In this document: positions 24,235 to 32,304 of the stretch, piece by piece | Numbering within the stretch: the stretch's first letter is position 1 | How the letters are laid out: each line of letters opens with the position of its first letter | Assembly (NCBI GenBank): GCA_964547415.1 | Contig: CAZJNX010000019.1 | Location: 1 to 32,910, forward strand | Length of the DNA stretch: 32,910 nt | Source of the DNA: CAZJNX01 sp964547415 | Lineage (GTDB): Bacteria; Pseudomonadota; Alphaproteobacteria; Rhizobiales; Amorphaceae | Direction: 5' to 3' | Made by a program: the position numbers and the translations under genes | The notes under the pieces: model-generated | What the model was told of the DNA's origin: nothing | Database searches by the model: none | Seen by the model: the letters and a program-made list of their open reading frames with translations, nothing else

Positions 24235-24972
24235 TCAGCCGAGCGCCGCCCGCAACTCGCCCTTGCTCATCTTCGAGCGCCCCTCGACGCCGCGCCGGCG
24301 CGCCTCCTCCATGAGCTCGGCCCGGGTCGGCTCCCGGTCCGCCTCCGCGATCGCCTTGCGCAGGGCCGCCTTGTCCATCTTCGAGCGGCCCTCGATGCCC
24401 CGCGCCCGCGCCTCGTCCGTCAGCTCGGCCTTGGTCGGCTCGCTCCCGCCGCCGCGCTCGCTCTCCCCGCTTCCGTCGATGGCGGCGGCGAGCTCTTCCT
24501 TGTCCATCTTCGAGCGGCCGGCGATGTCGCGCTCGCGGGCGATCTCCCTCAGCTCGGCCAGCGTCGGCTCGCCCTCGGCCCCGCTCTCCCGGAACCGCGC
24601 CGTCTTGCGCGCGATGTCGGACGGCTGGCCGGAGAACTGGCGGCCGCGCCGCATGTCCCGCCGCTTCTTCTCGCTGGTGCGACGGTACTCCTCCGCCGTC
24701 AGGCTCTCCCGCGCCTTGCGGGGAAGATACCGCTCGCCGGTATCGCGGCTGCGCCGGCCGGACCTCGTCCCCCAGTCCTCCCGGGTCCATTCGTCGAGGT
24801 GCGTGTCGGGCTTCTTCCCCTCGTAACCGCCGCCGCGGCGCTTGTACGCCTGCACGGCGAGCTGCGCCTTGCGGGCCGACCACTGGCCGGGCTCGCCCCC
24901 CTTGTCGCTGTTCGTGATCTCCCGCTTCACCCGTTCCCAGAGCGCCGGGTCGGTCCGTCTGGGGCCTGCCAT
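24235..24972 (-). CDS. Protein with DUF5872-like N-terminus and three Rho_N/SAP-like repeats
   Basis: A 245-residue, highly charged protein. The first 110 residues (DKGGEPGQWSARKAQLAVQAYKRRGGGY... and LDEWTREDWGTRSGR...) resemble the DUF5872 family of small bacterial proteins. The C-terminal half has three near-identical units of about 35 residues, each of the form EPT-x-AEL-x3-AR-x-R-x-I-x-GRSKM-x-K-x2-L-x2-A-I, at about residues 138-172, 177-211 and 212-245. Such helix-turn-helix units match the Rho termination factor N-terminal / SAP / HeH type, which bind DNA or RNA. A nucleic-acid-binding role is therefore likely, but the actual function is unknown. The ATG at 24972 is chosen because GGGAG lies six bases upstream. 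It precedes the DUF3140 gene by 22 bp. Confidence 0.8.
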   Translation of the reverse strand: MAGPRRTDPALWERVKREITNSDKGGEPGQWSARKAQLAVQAYKRRGGGYEGKKPDTHLDEWTREDWGTRSGRRSRDTGERYLPRKARESLTAEEYRRTSEKKRRDMRRGRQFSGQPSDIARKTARFRESGAEGEPTLAELREIARERDIAGRSKMDKEELAAAIDGSGESERGGGSEPTKAELTDEARARGIEGRSKMDKAALRKAIAEADREPTRAELMEEARRRGVEGRSKMSKGELRAALG

Positions 24973-25115
24973 CGTGAACTCCCGTGCCATCGCGCGACGG
25001 GCAGGCAACGCCGGCGGGTCGGGCCCGTTCCGCCGGGCGACGGCGCGCCGCCGGCGGCGTTGCCCGGTCCGCCGCGGTGGTCTATCGTCACCGCGCCTGC
25101 CGGAACGAGTCCCCC

Positions 25116-26432
25116 ATGCACGCAAGCTCCCTGGAGAACATGGCGCTTTGCGTCGAGCGCTTCGCCCCGGCGGCCTTCCTCGACGGACACGGCCGTCCGG
25201 TGCGGATCCTGGACGTGGGCGCCGCCGACGTGAACGGAGGCTATCGCGTCCTGTTCCGGGACCGGCCGGTGGAATACACGGGCGTGGACATCGAGGACGG
25301 GCCGGGCGTCGACGTGGTGCTGGAGACGCCGGACCGGCTGCCCTTCCCGGACGGCCATTTCGATCTCGTCCTGTCCGGACAGATGCTGGAGCACTGCCCG
25401 CGGTTCTGGGTCGTGTTCCCGGAGATGGCCCGGGTCCTCGCCGACCACGGTCGCCTGTTCCTGATCGCCCCGTCGGCCGGGCCGGTCCACCGCTACCCGG
25501 TGGACTGCTACCGCTTCCTGCCGGACGCCTACCGGACGCTGGCGGAGGTCGCCGGCCTCCATCTCGCAGAGGTCCGCCGCGACGAGCGCGGCCCGTGGCG
25601 GGACCTCGTCGGCGTGTTCGTCCGCGATGCGGCGATCGCGCCAGCGCCCCCGCCCCCCGTCGCCGCCCCCGCGGATATCGCGGCCGGGACGCCGGAGGAG
25701 GAGGCGACGGCGGGCCGCCGCCGTACCTTCGACGTCCTGAGGCAGATCCACGAGCGGCTGGCCCCCCGGCTCTACGTGGAAATCGGGGTGCGCCACGGCG
25801 CGAGCCTCGCCCTGGCGACGGGTCCGGCCGTCGCGGTGGACCCGGCGCCCGCGCTCGAGGACCCCGTCCCGGGGAACGTCCGCCTGTTCGAGATGACGAG
25901 CGACCGCTTCTTCCGCGAGGCGGCGGACGAGGCGATCGGCCAACCCGTCGACTTCGCGCTCGTGGACGGGATGCACCTTGCCGACTTCGCCCTGCGCGAC
26001 GTCATGCACCTCGAGCGGCGGATGGCCCGTTGCGGGATCATCGCCGTCGACGACGTCTTCCCGAACCATCCCGTCCAGGCGGCCCGCGACCGCCGCACGC
26101 GGGTGTGGACGGGCGACGTGTGGAAGCTCGCGGTCGAATTGAAACGGATACGGAAGGACCTCGTGATCGTGGAGCTCGACACGGCGCCGACGGGCCTCAT
26201 GCTCCTCATGGCGCCCGACCCGCAGAGCCGGCACCTGTGGGAGAGCTACAACCCGCTCGTGCGCCGCATGCTCGGGACGGCGGACGCGCCGCCCGCCGGT
26301 CGACTGGCCCGGGAAGAGGCGGTCGACCCCGCGCCGGAGCGGATCGACCGCCTCGTCGAGATTTTGCTCGCCGCCCGTGCGGCCGGGCGCCAGCCGCCCC
26401 GCCACCAGCTCGCGAGGGCCGTCCTTCCGTGA
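25116..26432 (+). CDS. Tandem methyltransferase-domain fusion protein
   Basis: A 438-residue soluble protein with two class I Rossmann domains. The first (about residues 27-175) is a typical SAM-dependent methyltransferase of type 11: ILDVGAADVNGGYR as motif I, YTGVDIEDG for motif II and FDLVLSGQMLEHCP for motif IV. A Pro/Ala linker (176-200) leads to the second (about 205-370), which resembles the class I methyltransferase family 24: LYVEIGVRHGASLALA, DFALVDGMHLADFALRDVMHLERRM and IIAVDDVFPNHP. The presence of both suggests a bifunctional enzyme or one active domain plus a binding domain. Its stop overlaps the GTG start of the glycosyltransferase gene (GTGA), so the two are translationally coupled and likely act in one surface-glycan or natural product pathway. 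Substrates unknown. Confidence 0.8.
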   Translation: MHASSLENMALCVERFAPAAFLDGHGRPVRILDVGAADVNGGYRVLFRDRPVEYTGVDIEDGPGVDVVLETPDRLPFPDGHFDLVLSGQMLEHCPRFWVVFPEMARVLADHGRLFLIAPSAGPVHRYPVDCYRFLPDAYRTLAEVAGLHLAEVRRDERGPWRDLVGVFVRDAAIAPAPPPPVAAPADIAAGTPEEEATAGRRRTFDVLRQIHERLAPRLYVEIGVRHGASLALATGPAVAVDPAPALEDPVPGNVRLFEMTSDRFFREAADEAIGQPVDFALVDGMHLADFALRDVMHLERRMARCGIIAVDDVFPNHPVQAARDRRTRVWTGDVWKLAVELKRIRKDLVIVELDTAPTGLMLLMAPDPQSRHLWESYNPLVRRMLGTADAPPAGRLAREEAVDPAPERIDRLVEILLAARAAGRQPPRHQLARAVLP

Positions 26433-27322
26433 GCGCGCCCGCGGTCTCCATCGTGGTGGTCGCCTTCGAGATGGAGCGGGAGCTGCCGCGCACCGTCCTG
26501 TCCCTCGCGCCGCCCTACCAGCGGGGCGTGGCGCCGGGGGCGGTGGAGATCGTCGTGGTCGACAACGGCTCGCGCCGGCCGGTGCCGGAGGAGACGCTCC
26601 GGGCGGCTGCCGGCGAGGCGCGGCTCGTGTCCCTCGCCTGTTCGGCGCCCACGCCCTCGCCCGCCCGGGCCCTCAACGAGGGGATCGCCGCGGCGCGGGC
26701 GCCCTTCGTGGGCCTGTGGATCGACGGCGCGCGGCTCGCCTCGCCCGGGCTCCTCGCGGCCGCCCTCGACGTCCATGCCCTCGACCCGACGGCCGTGGTC
26801 GCCACCCTCGGCTTCCACCTGGGCCCGAAGCCACAGGCCCTGTCGGTCAAGGAGGGCTACGACGCGGCCGCGGAGGACGCGCTCCTCGACGGCATCGGCT
26901 GGCCGGCGGGCGGGGACCGGCTGTTCGAGATCGCCTCCCTCGCCCTCTCGGCGCGCCATGGCTGGTTCGCGCCCCTTCCAGAATCCAACGGCCTGTTCCT
27001 GCCGCCTGCGACCCTCGCGGCGGTGGGCGGCGCCGACGAGGCCTTCCGGAGCCCGGGCGGCGGCCTCGTCAACCACGACCTCATGATCCGCGCCGCGGCG
27101 GCCGCGGGCGGCAACGTGGTCACGCTCCTCGGCGAGGGAACCTTCCACCAGGTTCACGGGGGCGTGTCGACGAACGCTCCCACCTCGCCCTTCCCGGCGT
27201 TCGCGGCGGAGTACGAGGCGCTGCGCGGGCATCCCTACCGTCGCGCCGCCTACGAGCCGCGCCTTTACGGCCGGATGCCGGCTGCCGCCCTGCGCTTCTG
27301 TCGCGTCGAGGGCGCGCAGTGA
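26429..27322 (+). CDS. Family 2 glycosyltransferase-like protein
   Basis: A 297-residue soluble protein with a GT-A type N-terminus: VSIVVVAFEMERELPRTVLSL, then IVVVDNGS (residues 41-48) for the nucleotide-binding part, ARALNEGIAAARAPFVGLWIDGAR (79-102), and a later GGADEAFRSPGGGLVNHDLMIR segment (about 195-220) that resembles the acceptor-side ED-containing stretch of GT2 enzymes. The usual DxD is replaced by WIDGAR, with a single Asp, so metal use or activity may differ. The start is the GTG at 26429, which overlaps the methyltransferase stop by four bases. No membrane helices are present, unlike BcsA. Donor and acceptor sugars cannot be inferred. Confidence 0.8.
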   Translation: MSAPAVSIVVVAFEMERELPRTVLSLAPPYQRGVAPGAVEIVVVDNGSRRPVPEETLRAAAGEARLVSLACSAPTPSPARALNEGIAAARAPFVGLWIDGARLASPGLLAAALDVHALDPTAVVATLGFHLGPKPQALSVKEGYDAAAEDALLDGIGWPAGGDRLFEIASLALSARHGWFAPLPESNGLFLPPATLAAVGGADEAFRSPGGGLVNHDLMIRAAAAAGGNVVTLLGEGTFHQVHGGVSTNAPTSPFPAFAAEYEALRGHPYRRAAYEPRLYGRMPAAALRFCRVEGAQ

Positions 27323-27527
27323 CGGCAGTCGGGCGGGGGCCTGTGGATCGTCGGCGCCCTGTCCGCGCGACGGCCGGGACGCCTCGCCGTTCGCGGCCGC
27401 TCCGGACGACGACCCAAGGCCCTTCATCTTGATGCGCGCCGCCGGTGAGGTCCTCGCCGGGCAGGGGCCGGGTCCATCCCCTCGCCGATCGCGCGGTTCG
27501 TGTCCGGCCCCTCCACGGGCGAGATCG

Positions 27528-29723
27528 TCAGGCGTCCGCGCGCTCCGGCGCGGGCGCGTTCCGCCGCTCCACCAGGCGGGCCACCACGTTGCGGACGATG
27601 GCCATGCCCGTCCCGTTCGCGAGGGTCATGATGGATTCGGGGTGGAACTGGACGGCGGCGACGGGCTCGCGCGCGTGCTCCACCGCCATCACCACGCCGT
27701 CCTCGGTACGGGCCGTGACGCGCAGCTCCGGCGGCAGGCTCTCGGGCAGCGCCACGAGGGAGTGGTAGCGGCCGACGCGGATCGTCCGGGGGAGGCCCTC
27801 GAACAGGCAGCTGTCCGGGTCGACCCGCACCTCGGAGGGCTTGCCGTGCATGGGCACGTCGATCTGCCCGAGGCGGGCGCCGTAAGCCTCTGCGATCGCC
27901 TGCAGGCCGAGGCACACGCCGAAGACGGGCAGCCGCCGTTCGCGCGTGGCGGCGATGGTGCCGGCGGTGTCGAAGTCGGCCGGGCGGCCGGGGCCCGGAG
28001 AGAGAACCACCACGTCCGGCTTCACTCCGTCGATCTCCGCCGCGCCGACGGGCGCGCGCAGGGTGACCACCTCGAGCCCCGCCTCGCGCAGGTAGCCCGC
28101 GAGGGTGTGGACGAAGGAATCCTCGTGGTCGACGAGGAGGGCGCGGCGGCGCGGCCCCCGCTCCTGCCGCGCCTCGGCGGCGGCCTCGGGCGCGGCCGCT
28201 TCGCCGGCCGTCTCGATGGCCGCCATCATGGCCGAGGCCTTGAGCACGGTCTCCCGCTCCTCCGCATCGGGATCGGAATCGGCGAGGAGTGTCGCGCCCA
28301 CCCGCACCTCGGCGAAGCCGTCGCGCACGTGGACCGTGCGCAGGGTGAGCCCCGTGTTCACGTCGCCGTTGAAGTGGAGGAGGCCGACGGCGCCGCCGTA
28401 CCAGCGACGCGGACCCCGCTCGTTCGCCTCGATGAAGGCCATCGCCCGCCGCTTGGGCGCGCCCGTCACCGTCACCGCCCAGGCGTGGGACAGGAACGCG
28501 TCCAGCCCGTCGCGGCCGGGCGCGAGCATCCCCTCGATGTGGTCGACGGTATGGATGAGGCGGGAGTACATCTCGATCTGCCGCCGGCCGAGGACGCGGA
28601 CCGAGCCCGGCACGCACACCCGCGCCTTGTCGTTGCGGTCGACGTCCGAGCACATGGTGAGCTCGGTCTCGTCCTTCTCCGAGTTCAGGAGCTTCCTGAT
28701 CTGCGCCTCGTCCTCGATGGCGTCGCGCCCGCGGGCGATGGTGCCGGAGATGGGGCAGGTCTCCACGCGGCGGCCGGTGACGCGCACGAACATCTCCGGC
28801 GAGGCGCCGACCACGTATTCCTGGTTCCCGAGGTTGATGAAGAAGCCGTAGGGCGACGGGTTGATCTCCGACAGGCGGCGGGACAGGGCCGAGGGCGGTG
28901 CCGACAGGGCCGCGCGAAACACCTGGCTCGGCACCACCTCGAAGAGCTCGCCCCGGGCGAAGGGACCGAAGGCGCGGCGCACCACGTCAGCGTACTCGCC
29001 CGGCAGGTGGTCGCCCGCGGGCGGCGGCCCGTCCGCCGGGCGGAACGGCTCCACCGTCGGCGCCGGGTGCACGCTGGCGGACGTCTCGCCCGCGTAGGCG
29101 AAGTCGTAGGAGGAGACGGTGGCGCGGCGGGCGTAGTGGTCCACCACCAGGATCTCGTCGGGGAGATAAAGGACGAGGTCGCGCACGTCCGCCGGCCGCT
29201 CGATGGACAGCGGCATCGGCTCGAACTGGAAGGCGAGGTCGTAGCCGAAGGCGCCCGCGAGGCCGAGGTTGGCGTCCTCCTCCGAGGCGAAGAAGGCGAC
29301 GAGGGCGCGAAGGGCGGTGAAGACGGTGGGCTGGCGGCTCCGCTCCTCCTCCGGAAAGCGCTCGGCGGCGGGGATCACCGTCACCTCGAGCCGGTCTTCC
29401 CCCGCGCGGGCGACCTCGAGGGAGGAAACGCCGGTCAGCGCCGCTTCGGCCGCCCTGACGAGGGCGCGGCCGCGCGCGTCGAGGGCGGAGACGGTGAGGC
29501 GATGGCCGCGGCTTTCGACCGCGAGCGGCGGGTTCACGAGGGCGAAGTCCCAGCGGGTGTAGCGGCCCGGATACTCGTAGGAGGAGGAGAAGACGGCCCC
29601 GCGCTCCCCGTCGAGGCGGCGGACCCATTCCTCGAGCGCGCCCGGATAGGCGATGTCGCGGGACCGCCGCGTGACGGCGACGCCGCCGGCGGTCGTGAAG
29701 GTGGCGGTGGTCTCCCCGCCCAT
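27528..29723 (-). CDS. trpE(G): Fused anthranilate synthase TrpE(G)
   Basis: Cytosolic enzyme for the first step of tryptophan synthesis, chorismate plus glutamine to anthranilate, with both subunits in one chain. The 731-residue length agrees with rhizobial TrpE(G) (about 729). The N-terminal chorismate-binding part contains PSQVF, NPSPYGFFI, GASPEMFVR, CPISGTIARG, CSDVDRNDKARVC and the TVTGAPKRRAM segment, ending near residue 505. A short Ala/Glu linker leads to the glutamine amidotransferase domain with LSPGPGRP, catalytic C604 (FGVCLGLQA), and the H694/E696 pair (QFHPES). The ATG at 29723 is preferred over a GTG at 29741 because GGGAG lies six bases upstream of it. In Rhizobium this gene is controlled by attenuation; no leader peptide with adjacent Trp codons was seen here. 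Divergent from the binding protein gene. Confidence 0.95.
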   Translation of the reverse strand: MGGETTATFTTAGGVAVTRRSRDIAYPGALEEWVRRLDGERGAVFSSSYEYPGRYTRWDFALVNPPLAVESRGHRLTVSALDARGRALVRAAEAALTGVSSLEVARAGEDRLEVTVIPAAERFPEEERSRQPTVFTALRALVAFFASEEDANLGLAGAFGYDLAFQFEPMPLSIERPADVRDLVLYLPDEILVVDHYARRATVSSYDFAYAGETSASVHPAPTVEPFRPADGPPPAGDHLPGEYADVVRRAFGPFARGELFEVVPSQVFRAALSAPPSALSRRLSEINPSPYGFFINLGNQEYVVGASPEMFVRVTGRRVETCPISGTIARGRDAIEDEAQIRKLLNSEKDETELTMCSDVDRNDKARVCVPGSVRVLGRRQIEMYSRLIHTVDHIEGMLAPGRDGLDAFLSHAWAVTVTGAPKRRAMAFIEANERGPRRWYGGAVGLLHFNGDVNTGLTLRTVHVRDGFAEVRVGATLLADSDPDAEERETVLKASAMMAAIETAGEAAAPEAAAEARQERGPRRRALLVDHEDSFVHTLAGYLREAGLEVVTLRAPVGAAEIDGVKPDVVVLSPGPGRPADFDTAGTIAATRERRLPVFGVCLGLQAIAEAYGARLGQIDVPMHGKPSEVRVDPDSCLFEGLPRTIRVGRYHSLVALPESLPPELRVTARTEDGVVMAVEHAREPVAAVQFHPESIMTLANGTGMAIVRNVVARLVERRNAPAPERADA

Positions 29724-29766
29724 GGCGCTCTCCCGGTTCACCGTGAAGGTGGCGGAAGCCTAGCGC

Positions 29767-29783
29767 CGCACGGCGCCCGTGCG
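29767..29783 (-). promoter_or_regulatory. Hairpin in the trpE(G) leader
   Basis: CGCACGG and CCGTGCG, each 7 bp, flank a 3-base loop, 44 bp upstream of the trpE(G) ATG. It could be part of a leader structure, but there is no T tract after it in the leftward direction, so it does not look like an attenuator terminator. Confidence 0.3.
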
Positions 29784-29831
29784 CAACGGCGGCGGCGGGC
29801 CGGCCGGGACACGCGGTCAATGCGTCCCTGC

Positions 29832-29861
29832 TTGGCACCGGGCGCGGCACCCACCTATAAG
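29832..29861 (+). promoter_or_regulatory. Sigma-70 type promoter for the binding protein gene
   Basis: TTGGCA (29832-29837), an 18-bp spacer, and TATAAG (29856-29861). This is the best -35/-10 pair seen in the window; it points rightward and lies about 73 bp before the ATG at 29935, which has a good ribosome site. Confidence 0.6.
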
Positions 29862-29934
29862 GGCGCGGCCGATCGAGGGGCGCAGGGCGCGCCGCCGCGG
29901 CCACAATCCCCACCCATGAGGGAGAGTTTCGACG

Positions 29935-31152
29935 ATGACGGACAAGAGCTTCCTGAAGGGCGCCTCGCTCGGCGTGATCGCGCTCGCGCTCGCGGCGGCG
30001 CCGGCGATGGCCGAGCCCTTGAAGATCGGCTCCCTGAAGCCGCTGACGGGCGACCTGCAGGCCTACGGCGAGGCGAACGTGAACGGGGTTCGCCTCGCGG
30101 TGAAGCAGATCAACGAGGCGGGCGGCGTCGGCGGCGAGCCGGTGGAGCTCGTGGTGGGCGACACGCAGACGAACCCGCAGGCGGGCGTCGACGCGGCGCA
30201 GAAGCTCGTCAACGTGGACAACGTGGACGCCATCGTGGGCGCCATGGCCTCGGGCGTGACGATGCCGGTGACGACGTCGGTGACCGCGCGCGAGGGCGTG
30301 GTGACGATCTCCCCGTCGGCGACCTCCCCGTCGATCACCACGCTCGACGACAACGACTTCCTGTTCCGCACCGCCCCGTCGGACGCCTACCAGGGCGTGG
30401 CGCTCGCCAAGCTGGTGACGGACAAGGGCCTCACGAACGTCTCCATCATCTACATCAACAACGCCTACGGGGAGGGCCTCGCCAACGCCTTCGAAGAGGC
30501 CTTCACGGGCGAACAGGGCGGCACGGTCTCGGAAAATATTCCTTACGAGCAGGGCCAGGCGAGCTACAGGGGCGAGGTGCAGCGGGCCGACACGGGCGGC
30601 GCCGAGGCGCTCGTTCTCATCGGCTATCCCGAGAACGGCGTCGTCATCCTGCGCCAGGCGCTCGAGGGCGGCCACTTCGACCGCTTCGTCTTCACCGACG
30701 GCATGAAGGCGCCGCAGATCGTGGAGCAGATCGGGGGGCAGTTCCTGAACGGCTCGTTCGGCACGGTGCCGACGGCGCCCGACAGCGCCCAGCTCCAGGC
30801 GTTCCGCGACGCCTATGAGGCGGAGTACGGCGAGGTTCCGCCGCTCCCCTACATCGACTCGGGCTACGACGCGACCATGCTGATCGCGCTCGCCGCCGCC
30901 AAGGCCGGCTCCACCGACCGCACCGCGATCCGCGACGCGCTGCGCGAGGTTGCGACGGCGCCGGGCGAGACGGTGGGCCCGGGCGACTTCGCCAGGGCGC
31001 TGGAGCTCATCTCGGCGGGCACCGACATCAACTACGAGGGCGCCTCGGGCCCGGTCGACTTCGACGAGAACGGCGACGTTCCGGGCGTCATCGGCGAGTG
31101 GGTGATCGAGGACGGCGAGATCCGCGACGTCGGCCCGATCTCCATGGACTGA
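29935..31152 (+). CDS. ABC transporter periplasmic binding protein, branched-chain amino acid type (LivJ family)
   Basis: Periplasmic receptor of the Peripla_BP_6 family, which serves ABC importers for branched-chain amino acids and related amides or aromatic acids. The 405-residue protein has a clear signal peptide (cleavage after residue 26, AMA|EP), followed by IKIGSLKPLTGDLQAYGEAN-like family opening, RLAVKQINEAGGVGG (about 52-66), DTQTNPQAGVDAAQKLV, and the ISPSATSPSITTLDDNDFLFRTAPSDAYQG ligand-side segment. The ATG has GGGAGAG eight bases upstream and a good promoter in front. No permease or ATPase gene follows: a hairpin terminator comes 19 bp after the stop and the next gene is convergent. 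So it is an orphan receptor whose partner components lie elsewhere. Ligand not predictable. Confidence 0.9.
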   Translation: MTDKSFLKGASLGVIALALAAAPAMAEPLKIGSLKPLTGDLQAYGEANVNGVRLAVKQINEAGGVGGEPVELVVGDTQTNPQAGVDAAQKLVNVDNVDAIVGAMASGVTMPVTTSVTAREGVVTISPSATSPSITTLDDNDFLFRTAPSDAYQGVALAKLVTDKGLTNVSIIYINNAYGEGLANAFEEAFTGEQGGTVSENIPYEQGQASYRGEVQRADTGGAEALVLIGYPENGVVILRQALEGGHFDRFVFTDGMKAPQIVEQIGGQFLNGSFGTVPTAPDSAQLQAFRDAYEAEYGEVPPLPYIDSGYDATMLIALAAAKAGSTDRTAIRDALREVATAPGETVGPGDFARALELISAGTDINYEGASGPVDFDENGDVPGVIGEWVIEDGEIRDVGPISMD

Positions 31153-31170
31153 GGCCGTCCGTCCTTTTCC

Positions 31171-31196
31171 GGCGGGCCGCCACGGCGCGGCCCGCC
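31171..31196 (+). terminator. Transcription terminator after the binding protein gene
   Basis: GGCGGGCCGC (31171-31180) and GCGGCCCGCC (31187-31196) form a perfect 10-bp GC stem with a 6-base loop, 19 bp after the stop, followed by CCTTTCC. It fits an intrinsic terminator with a weak pyrimidine tract. Confidence 0.7.
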
Positions 31197-31416
31197 CCTT
31201 TCCATCCGCCGGCCCGTCGCCGCTCGCCGAACCGTCTGGCGGCATCGGTTCCGCCCGCCCCGCCCGCTGGCCTTGCGGGCCGTTCCCGGCGGCCCCCGCC
31301 TGCCGCGAGCGTCCGGCGCCCGATCCCCTCGCCCCGCTCCCCTTGTCCATTCCGGTGGTGAGACACCCCTGCCGACATTCCGGCGGAGCCGACCCTTCCG
31401 GAAACGCGCCGGGCGC

Positions 31417-31462
31417 GGGCCGCGTCAAGGGCTCGAGGCGAAGCCGTCCCTTGACGCGGCCC
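31417..31462. repeat. Long inverted repeat with 15-bp perfect arms
   Basis: GGGCCGCGTCAAGGG (31417-31431) and its exact complement CCCTTGACGCGGCCC (31448-31462) flank a 16-base loop; one further C-G pair extends the stem outward. It lies 61 bp beyond the stop of the leftward HAD gene, so it may terminate that transcript, or it may be a copy of a dispersed palindromic element. No second copy was noticed in the window. Confidence 0.75.
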
Positions 31463-31522
31463 GTGGCCGGCGCGAGCATCCGGCCCCCTTGGTCGAGCGA
31501 GCCCCGCCCCCGCCGGTCGGGT

Positions 31523-32290
31523 TCAGCCGCCGTTGGCGATCTTCCCCGCCGCCTCGAGGAAGGTCGCCAGGTGGTCCGTCACGAAGTGGACGTGAGGGGC
31601 GTTTCGCCCTTCCATCTCCCAGTCCTCGCGGAAGACCTCGCGCGTGCCCTCGGGCACCACGAGGACGGTGGTGACGCCGAGGCGCGAGGGCACCTCGAGG
31701 TTCCTCGACAGGTCCTCGAACATGGCCGCCCGGGCGGGCTCGATCCCGTGGAGGGCGTGGAAGCGGTCGTAGGTCTCGGCGTGGGGCTTCGGCAGGAGGT
31801 CGGCCGCCACGATGTCGAAGATGTCCTCGAAGTGGTCGTGGACGCCGAGACGCCGGGCGACCGCCATGGCGTGGGCGCGGGTGCCGTTGGTCATGATGAA
31901 GCGGCGGCCCGGCAGGGCGGCGATGGCCGCGCCGAGGCGGGCGTCCTCCGCCACCGGCGAATGGTCGATGTCGTGCACGTACTCGAGGAAGGCGTCGGGC
32001 GAGATGCCGTGCTCGATCATCAGCCCGCGCAGGGTGGTGCCGTACTGGCGGTAGTAGTCCTTCTGGAGGCGCTGGGCCTCCTCGGGCGGCACCTTCAGAA
32101 GGTCGGCCACGAAGTCGCGGATCTTCACGTCCACCTGGGCGAACAGGTTGGTGTGGGCCGGATAGAGGGTGTTGTCGAGATCGAAGATCCAGGTGTCGCG
32201 GCCGGCGAACGCCTCCTCGAAGGGGGGCGAGAGGGGGTGGCGGCGGGCCTCGACGGCCGGGTCGCCCGCGGGCGTTTCGGCATCGGTCAT
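31523..32290 (-). CDS. Pyrimidine 5'-nucleotidase type HAD hydrolase
   Basis: Cytosolic HAD-superfamily phosphatase of the yeast Sdt1/Phm8-like group, often annotated as pyrimidine 5'-nucleotidase. The 255-residue protein shows motif I FDLDNTLYP (nucleophile D37, acid/base D39), motif II MTNG, the motif III lysine in LLPKPHAETYD, and motif IV MFEDLSRNL. The NTLYP and the helical cap with YYRQYGTTLRGLM are typical of this subgroup. The start at ATG 32290 lies 14 bp after argB, so the two are likely co-transcribed; the argB-nucleotidase order is commonly seen in Alphaproteobacteria. Substrate may be pyrimidine nucleoside monophosphates, but members vary. Confidence 0.85.
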   Translation of the reverse strand: MTDAETPAGDPAVEARRHPLSPPFEEAFAGRDTWIFDLDNTLYPAHTNLFAQVDVKIRDFVADLLKVPPEEAQRLQKDYYRQYGTTLRGLMIEHGISPDAFLEYVHDIDHSPVAEDARLGAAIAALPGRRFIMTNGTRAHAMAVARRLGVHDHFEDIFDIVAADLLPKPHAETYDRFHALHGIEPARAAMFEDLSRNLEVPSRLGVTTVLVVPEGTREVFREDWEMEGRNAPHVHFVTDHLATFLEAAGKIANGG

Positions 32291-32304
32291 GGGCTGTCCG
32301 GCGC

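Larger units (their letters stand above)
31153..31522. other. Convergent intergenic region with terminators
   Basis: This 370-bp gap lies between the rightward binding protein gene and the leftward HAD gene. It contains a terminator hairpin close to the first gene (31171-31196) and a long inverted repeat close to the second (31417-31462). Between them, 31200-31410 is C-rich sequence with no gene, ribosome site or recognisable RNA. Confidence 0.6.

Noticed and set aside
27323..27527. Terminator between the glycosyltransferase and trpE(G) genes
   Set aside because: The 205-bp convergent gap is GC-rich, but no clean stem with a loop and pyrimidine tract could be found by eye.
29741..29934. trp attenuator leader peptide
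   Set aside because: No start codon followed by adjacent Trp codons and no hairpin with T tract in the leftward direction.
27429..30818. An 1129-codon open frame on the + strand
   Set aside because: It is antisense to trpE(G) and out of frame with the binding protein; composition is typical of a shadow.
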